A stretch of 27,214 bases of DNA, taken from NCBI GenBank assembly GCA_035299065.1, contig DATGXI010000046.1, positions 1 through 27,214 of the forward strand, given 5' to 3'. The first letter of the stretch is position 1; every line of letters begins with the position of its first letter. The notes under the pieces are model-generated. The model saw only the letters and a program-made list of their open reading frames with translations, was not told where the DNA came from and made no database searches. This DNA is from DASPJQ01 sp035299065. GTDB lineage: Bacteria; Bacteroidota; Bacteroidia; Flavobacteriales_D; UBA2798. This document shows, one piece after another, positions 23,092 to 27,214 of the stretch. The position numbers and the translations under genes are program-made.

Positions 23092-23505
23092 TTATTTTTT
23101 GTATTGAGTGGAGTATTTGCGCATGGTTTGTTCAACATAGGTAATGTAAGCAGTGTGTTCTTCGGGATACTTACTTATCCAGTTTCTTAATTCCTGGTAT
23201 GCTGTTGAACCTTGTGGTATTTCATTGCGCTCCAGAAAATGCGGTGCAATTTTTTTTCTGTTTGACCTTATTTCAGGTAAAATGGTATTCTCCAGTAAAT
23301 TTTGATCAACGGGCATTTCACGTACCGCTGCATGCACCTTTGCCAACTGGTCAACACGTTTGTTAATTTCATCTTCGGTTAAGCCACCCTTCAAACACAA
23401 ATTCACAAAACTATTTTTGCATTTTGCTTGCACGGTTAATGCGTTGGCAACCGTTCCCGTAAATAGAAACGCTGCAACAATAAAACAACTACTGAATTTT
23501 ATCAT
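23092..23505 (-). CDS. Small exported protein coupled to giant adhesin
   Basis: A 137-residue exported protein from the ATG at 23505 (MIKFSSCFIVAAFLF, cleavage likely after VANA). A longer frame begins at an ATG at 23604, but its 33 extra residues are basic and would bury the signal peptide, so the internal start is preferred. The mature part is helix-rich and charged (LTEDEINKRVDQLAKVHAAV; LRNWISKYPEEHTAYITYVEQ), with two cysteines early (KCKNSFVNLC). I do not recognise a family. Its stop is 2 bases before the ATG of the 1560-residue surface protein, so the two are very likely cotranslated. It might be a periplasmic or surface partner of that protein. Confidence 0.72.
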   Translation of the reverse strand: MIKFSSCFIVAAFLFTGTVANALTVQAKCKNSFVNLCLKGGLTEDEINKRVDQLAKVHAAVREMPVDQNLLENTILPEIRSNRKKIAPHFLERNEIPQGSTAYQELRNWISKYPEEHTAYITYVEQTMRKYSTQYKK

Positions 23506-23799
23506 ACGTAAAAAAATAATCAATGACACAATTTTACCTGGTATACGTTTTTTTAGTCTTGGCAAAAGGGAGGTTAAATTTACAACCAACACCTTCGTTT
23601 TCATTTATAAATTACACAAGTGGTAAGTGCTCAAATTTAGAAAATCACCAAGCCTCTTTGCCATATGTTTAAAGACGAAAAAAACAGGTGTTGGTTGCGT
23701 TTATTTGTTTCACATTCAGCCAAATAATCATTCTTATTAAAATTCAAACAACAATGATATTATTTAAACATAAGGCATTAAACGCCATAAAAGAATGTT

Positions 23800-23820
23800 A
23801 ATGACTGAAATACAGTCATT
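23800..23820 (-). terminator. Hairpin downstream of the 433-residue protein gene
   Basis: A perfect 8-base stem, AATGACTG (23800-23807) with CAGTCATT (23813-23820), 5-base loop, 26 bases past the stop codon. On the minus strand it is followed by AACATTCTTTTATGG, only moderately T-rich, so this is a possible rather than firm terminator. Confidence 0.4.
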
Positions 23821-23846
23821 TAAATAACCTTTAAAGGGCTTGAATT

Positions 23847-25148
23847 TTAATTGAGCGGTTGCTTGTACAGGTATTTATTCTGCTGCGATTCGAACGGACG
23901 ATAGTTAAAATACATATACCCGTTATGCACTTTTATTTTTTCGGGGTATTTGTAATCAAGGTTTGTATTCCTGGTAATTCTTCCCCTGGCGTCAATTTCT
24001 GCCAGTATAAATGTGCCGTTTTTTTCAAACACACTGTAAATTTTCCGGGTCACATCATCAATCATCAATTGCTTTTTCCAGTTTTTTCCATCTTTTCCCA
24101 AATGGTAATTTATAGCCGAAGAATCCAATAAATTATTGCTTTCATCAAAATAATAAATGAAATTGGCATAGTGATCAAACATCATCACCGAATCATTTCG
24201 CACAAACATTGGAGCATAAACGGGCTTGTAATAAAGTGAATTTGGAAAACCATTCCACACCGCTGCCCAAATTTCCTTGTCAATTCCTGTGCGTTCCTGC
24301 ATGCGAAAAGCCTCTAACTTCATACGCGTGTCAACATATTTGTATTCGGCACGGTACATGTCCAACATGAATTTGTCTTCAATGTATTTCAAAGCTTTGT
24401 AGCTGCTATCAGCTGTATTAAACACATAATAACTAAAAGCCGGATAATGCCATGCGTAGTTTGAAAAATAAATATGCTCATCGGTTTTATCAACCAATGG
24501 TTTCAATATGGATTCGTATTCCTCTTTGTCTTCCCTTAAAACATAAATCTGCGTTTCATAAACGGTTACCTGGTAAACACTTTCGGTACAAACAAGATGC
24601 AAGCGACCTTCATAATCGCGCTCCAGTTTTTGCGCATCCTCATTCACAACGTGTGACGACAATTCATCGGTTTTTTCGCCAGCCAGTACCAGGCGCATGT
24701 TGTGTCCGGGCCGTTTTTCATAGGTAAGAAGCAATAAATTCTCACCAACAAATTCAAAATCCAGCACATTTAATTTTTTGCTTTGGTATACAATTTCCGG
24801 ATTAGAATAAATATCAGGGCCAACAAGCATTGCAGGATCAAGCGCAATTTGAATGATCAATGAATCTTTTGAAGCATTGTTCGTTTCAAGAATAAATTCC
24901 TTTTCAAAAGCTGCATACCGAACATCACTAATACTTAATTTGAAATTTTTCTGTTTAATAAGTGCCGAAGAGAAATTGACCTTACCACTTTTACCGGTTG
25001 AAAATTTATAAGACGTGCCCTTTATAAAAACAGTGGCATTGTTTACAGGAATTCCATCGTCAGTTACCTTAACCGATACTGTAAACGTTTGTGCGTTTAT
25101 TTTGCTAACCGCAAAAATGAAGCAGATGATGTAAATAATTCGATCCAT
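23847..25148 (-). CDS. Exported protein with carboxypeptidase-regulatory-like domain
   Basis: A 433-residue exported protein. The signal peptide ends near SKINAQ (residue 20). Residues about 22-110 form a CarboxypepD_reg-like/TonB-receptor-plug-like beta-sandwich (VKVTDDGIPVNNATVFIKGT, STGKSGKVNFSS). The remaining 320 residues contain repeated short strands with hydrophobic/aromatic pattern (LLLTYEKRPGHNMRLVLAG, IYVLREDKEEYESIL, KIYSVFEKNGTFILAEIDA), suggesting a beta-propeller-like fold. No sorting domain or membrane anchor is seen; periplasmic location is inferred. Function is unknown. It is preceded by ilvE on the same strand, with 57 bases between, so weak cotranscription is possible. Confidence 0.78.
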   Translation of the reverse strand: MDRIIYIICFIFAVSKINAQTFTVSVKVTDDGIPVNNATVFIKGTSYKFSTGKSGKVNFSSALIKQKNFKLSISDVRYAAFEKEFILETNNASKDSLIIQIALDPAMLVGPDIYSNPEIVYQSKKLNVLDFEFVGENLLLLTYEKRPGHNMRLVLAGEKTDELSSHVVNEDAQKLERDYEGRLHLVCTESVYQVTVYETQIYVLREDKEEYESILKPLVDKTDEHIYFSNYAWHYPAFSYYVFNTADSSYKALKYIEDKFMLDMYRAEYKYVDTRMKLEAFRMQERTGIDKEIWAAVWNGFPNSLYYKPVYAPMFVRNDSVMMFDHYANFIYYFDESNNLLDSSAINYHLGKDGKNWKKQLMIDDVTRKIYSVFEKNGTFILAEIDARGRITRNTNLDYKYPEKIKVHNGYMYFNYRPFESQQNKYLYKQPLN

Positions 25149-25205
25149 TGCTAAGTAGATTTACTTATATAGATGAATCGGTAGTTGAGTTTTCACAACC
25201 GTTCC

Positions 25206-26282
25206 CTAGCCAATTTTGACCCTCCACCCAAATTTATCCTCAAGTAAACCTCTTCGGTACTTGTCAAAATAATCCATGAGCTTATTGGTAAATGGCCTGG
25301 TTTCAAGGTCTGATAACTCGTATTTTTTGTCTTTATAACCAATGATCTTTATTTGCGCAATGGTTGCGGCCGTTCCAGCACCCCATGCATCAACCAGGGT
25401 ACCATTTTCAGCAGCGGCAATTATTTCATCAACACTTACCTTACGTTCCTCCACCGTAATGCCCCAATCTTTTGCAACAGTTATAATTGAATTGCGCGTT
25501 ACACCGTCAAGAATTGTACCTGACAACATAGGTGTAATAATTTTATCGCCAACCATAAACATAACATTCATGGTTCCTGATTCCTCAATGTATTTATGCT
25601 CCTTTGCATCGGTCCACACCAACTGGTGAAAACCTGCATCCTGGCATTGCTTGGCCGGGTATAAAGCACCGCCATAATTTCCGGCAGCTTTTACAGTTCC
25701 GGTTCCACCCTCAACAGCACGTGAATAATAAGGCTCAATACGTACGCGAACAGGCTCGCTGTAATAACGGCCAACCGGGCAGGTAAATATGCAAAAACGG
25801 TATGTTTCGCTGGGCCTGATACCTACAAATTCATCAGTTGCAAACAAAAACGGACGAATATATAAAGATGATCCGTCATCGTTAGGGATCCAGTTGCGAT
25901 CAAGACTGATCAATTGCTCTAAACCCTGCTTAAATATTTCAGTTGGAATTTCAGGCATACACATGCGTTGAGCCGAATGGTTCATACGCTTGTAATTCAT
26001 ATCAGGCCTGAAAATAAAAACCTCGTTGTTTTTGTTGCGATAGGCTTTCATACCTTCAAAAATCGATTGCCCATAATGCAAAGCCGATGTTGATGGGCTA
26101 AACGAAAAATTTTCAAACGGGCGAATTTGTGGCTTCTGCCACGCTCCGTCTTTATAGTCCATAATAAACATATGGTCTGAAAAAATTCTGCCAAAAGGCA
26201 AGTTACTGAAATCAACTTGTGACAAACGCGAGTTTGTTGTCTTAATAACCTCAATTTCAGTTTTTGTAGATGTTGTGATCAT
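25206..26282 (-). CDS. ilvE: Branched-chain amino acid aminotransferase
   Basis: PLP-dependent fold-type IV transaminase for the last step of leucine, isoleucine and valine synthesis, or the first of their breakdown. At 358 residues it matches the type II (eukaryote-like) BCAT subgroup. Motifs: HYGQSIFEGMKAYR near 69-82, RPFLFATDEFVGIRPS near 143-158, the PLP lysine K198 in GTVKAAGNYGGAL, EESGTMNVMF near 233 and SGTILDGVTRNSI near 255-267. The ATG at 26282 gives a normal N terminus. It diverges from recQ across an 81-base gap. No ilv or leu operon is adjacent. Confidence 0.96.
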   Translation of the reverse strand: MITTSTKTEIEVIKTTNSRLSQVDFSNLPFGRIFSDHMFIMDYKDGAWQKPQIRPFENFSFSPSTSALHYGQSIFEGMKAYRNKNNEVFIFRPDMNYKRMNHSAQRMCMPEIPTEIFKQGLEQLISLDRNWIPNDDGSSLYIRPFLFATDEFVGIRPSETYRFCIFTCPVGRYYSEPVRVRIEPYYSRAVEGGTGTVKAAGNYGGALYPAKQCQDAGFHQLVWTDAKEHKYIEESGTMNVMFMVGDKIITPMLSGTILDGVTRNSIITVAKDWGITVEERKVSVDEIIAAAENGTLVDAWGAGTAATIAQIKIIGYKDKKYELSDLETRPFTNKLMDYFDKYRRGLLEDKFGWRVKIG

Positions 26283-26311
26283 AAAATACGGGAATACCCC
26301 TCTAATATATG

Positions 26312-26319
26312 TATTTTTG
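26312..26319 (+). promoter_or_regulatory. Candidate recQ -7 element (TATTTTTG)
   Basis: An exact TAnnTTTG match 44 bases before the proposed TTG start of recQ, in the ilvE-recQ divergent gap. Confidence 0.4.
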
Positions 26320-26363
26320 TAATAGCTGGAACAACAATAATATTAGTTCAGTTTTTTTGTGAA

Positions 26364-27214
26364 TTGACTACCATTCATCACATATTGCAAAAATACTGGG
26401 GGTACACTGCCTTCAGGCCTTTACAGGCAGATATCATCAATTCGGTATTGGCCGGAAATGACACGCTTGCATTACTTCCTACAGGAGGTGGAAAATCAAT
26501 TTGTTATCAGGTACCTGCACTGGCAAAAGACGGAATTTGCATTGTTATTTCACCCCTTATTTCACTCATTAAAGACCAGGTTGAAACCCTCAGGTCAAAT
26601 GGCATAATTGCCGTTTCGGTACACAGCGGATTGCATAAAAGAGAAATTGACATTGCCCTTGATTATTGTGTGTATGGCAAACCAAAGTTCCTTTTTGTTT
26701 CACCCGAACGACTCGAAACAGAGCTATTCAGGGTACGTGTTCAAAAAATGAAAGTGAATTTAATTGCCATTGATGAAGCACATTGTATTTCGCAATGGGG
26801 ATATGATTTTCGCCCATCGTACTTAAAAATTTCCAATATCCGCAATTTACTTCCACATGTTCCTGTGCTTGCTTTAACTGCAACCGCTACACCCAATGTG
26901 GTTGAGGATATAAAGGAAAAACTGGCATTTAAAAATTCTCAAACCTTTTTTCAAACATTTGAACGAAATAATTTGGTTTACGTTTGCCGCAAAACCGACA
27001 ATAAAATTGAAGAGCTAAAAAATATTTGCAGCAAATTAAAGGGAACAGGTATTGTGTATGTACGAAACAGGAGACGAACGCAGGAACTTGCTGCCGAACT
27101 TCAAAAATCACACATAAGCGCTGGTTTTTACCATGCTGGTTTACCTTCAACCGAACGCGAAAAGGCGCAAACCGATTGGAAAAAAGATAACACACGCATT
27201 ATTGTTGCTACCAA
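26364..27214 (+). CDS. recQ: ATP-dependent DNA helicase RecQ (5' part)
   Basis: The first 283 codons of a 3'-5' DNA helicase that acts in recombination and fork repair; the gene continues past the window end. Helicase motifs in order: motif 0 (YWGYTAFRPLQADII, residues 11-25), Walker A LLPTGGGKS near 40-48, motif Ia SPLISLIKDQ, motif Ib SPERLE, Walker B DEAH near 137 followed by CISQWGYDFRPSY (the RecQ aromatic-rich loop), motif III LALTATA, and the start of helicase domain 2 (GIVYVRNRRRTQELA, FYHAGL). There is no in-frame ATG before the conserved start. TTG at 26364 (TTG-ACT-ACC) gives a typical RecQ N terminus and is the best start. RQC and HRDC domains would lie outside the window. Confidence 0.95.
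   Translation, partial: MTTIHHILQKYWGYTAFRPLQADIINSVLAGNDTLALLPTGGGKSICYQVPALAKDGICIVISPLISLIKDQVETLRSNGIIAVSVHSGLHKREIDIALDYCVYGKPKFLFVSPERLETELFRVRVQKMKVNLIAIDEAHCISQWGYDFRPSYLKISNIRNLLPHVPVLALTATATPNVVEDIKEKLAFKNSQTFFQTFERNNLVYVCRKTDNKIEELKNICSKLKGTGIVYVRNRRRTQELAAELQKSHISAGFYHAGLPSTEREKAQTDWKKDNTRIIVAT

Noticed and set aside
23505..23604. Upstream ATG at 23604 as the start of the small exported protein
   Set aside because: It adds 33 basic residues ahead of a complete signal peptide; the ATG at 23505 gives a standard exported protein.

Overview
This window (roughly 40% G+C) comes from a member of the Bacteroidota. The evidence is a 1560-residue secreted protein ending in a gliding-motility-type (CHU_C, type IX secretion type B) sorting domain, several lipoproteins and carboxypeptidase-regulatory-like secreted proteins, promoters of the form TAnnTTT(G/A), and start codons with almost no Shine-Dalgarno sequences. 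Nothing seen fixes a genus.

Layout. 1-4.2 kb: a YfhO-type membrane protein followed closely by imidazolonepropionase (hutI). 4.2-9.5 kb: a run of single genes: a lipoprotein, a LuxE/PaaK-type acyl-adenylating enzyme, a second lipoprotein, a reductive-dehalogenase/QueG-like 4Fe-4S protein, a GNAT acetyltransferase and a secreted von Willebrand A protein. 9.7-10.3 kb: a frameshifted IS200-like (REP-associated) transposase gene flanked by imperfect palindromes. 10.3-11.9 kb: a bcp-recA operon on the minus strand with a strong terminator. 11.95-12.5 kb: a gene-poor, strongly C-over-G skewed stretch. 12.5-18.4 kb: guaA, a LysM/periplasmic-binding-fold protein overlapping hemF, then a glycosyltransferase, with two dispersed-repeat-like elements between genes. 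18.4-25.1 kb (minus strand): the giant type IX adhesin-like protein, a small exported protein coupled upstream of it, and a carboxypeptidase-regulatory-domain protein. 25.2-27.2 kb: ilvE diverging from recQ, which runs off the window.

Most of the window is housekeeping: GMP synthesis, haem, histidine degradation, branched-chain amino acids, recombination and peroxide defence, plus cell-surface genes. I do not see a clear multi-gene defence system, biosynthetic cluster or CRISPR array. The observations best worth following are: (1) a somatomedin-B-like cysteine framework at the mature N terminus of the type IX-secreted giant protein, with a coupled small exported partner; (2) the decaying REP-type transposase with its palindromes; (3) TAnnTTT(G/A) elements lying 3-5 bases before several start codons, which predicts leaderless mRNAs; and (4) a Tat-less reductive-dehalogenase-like protein and a stand-alone LuxE-like enzyme of unknown substrate.
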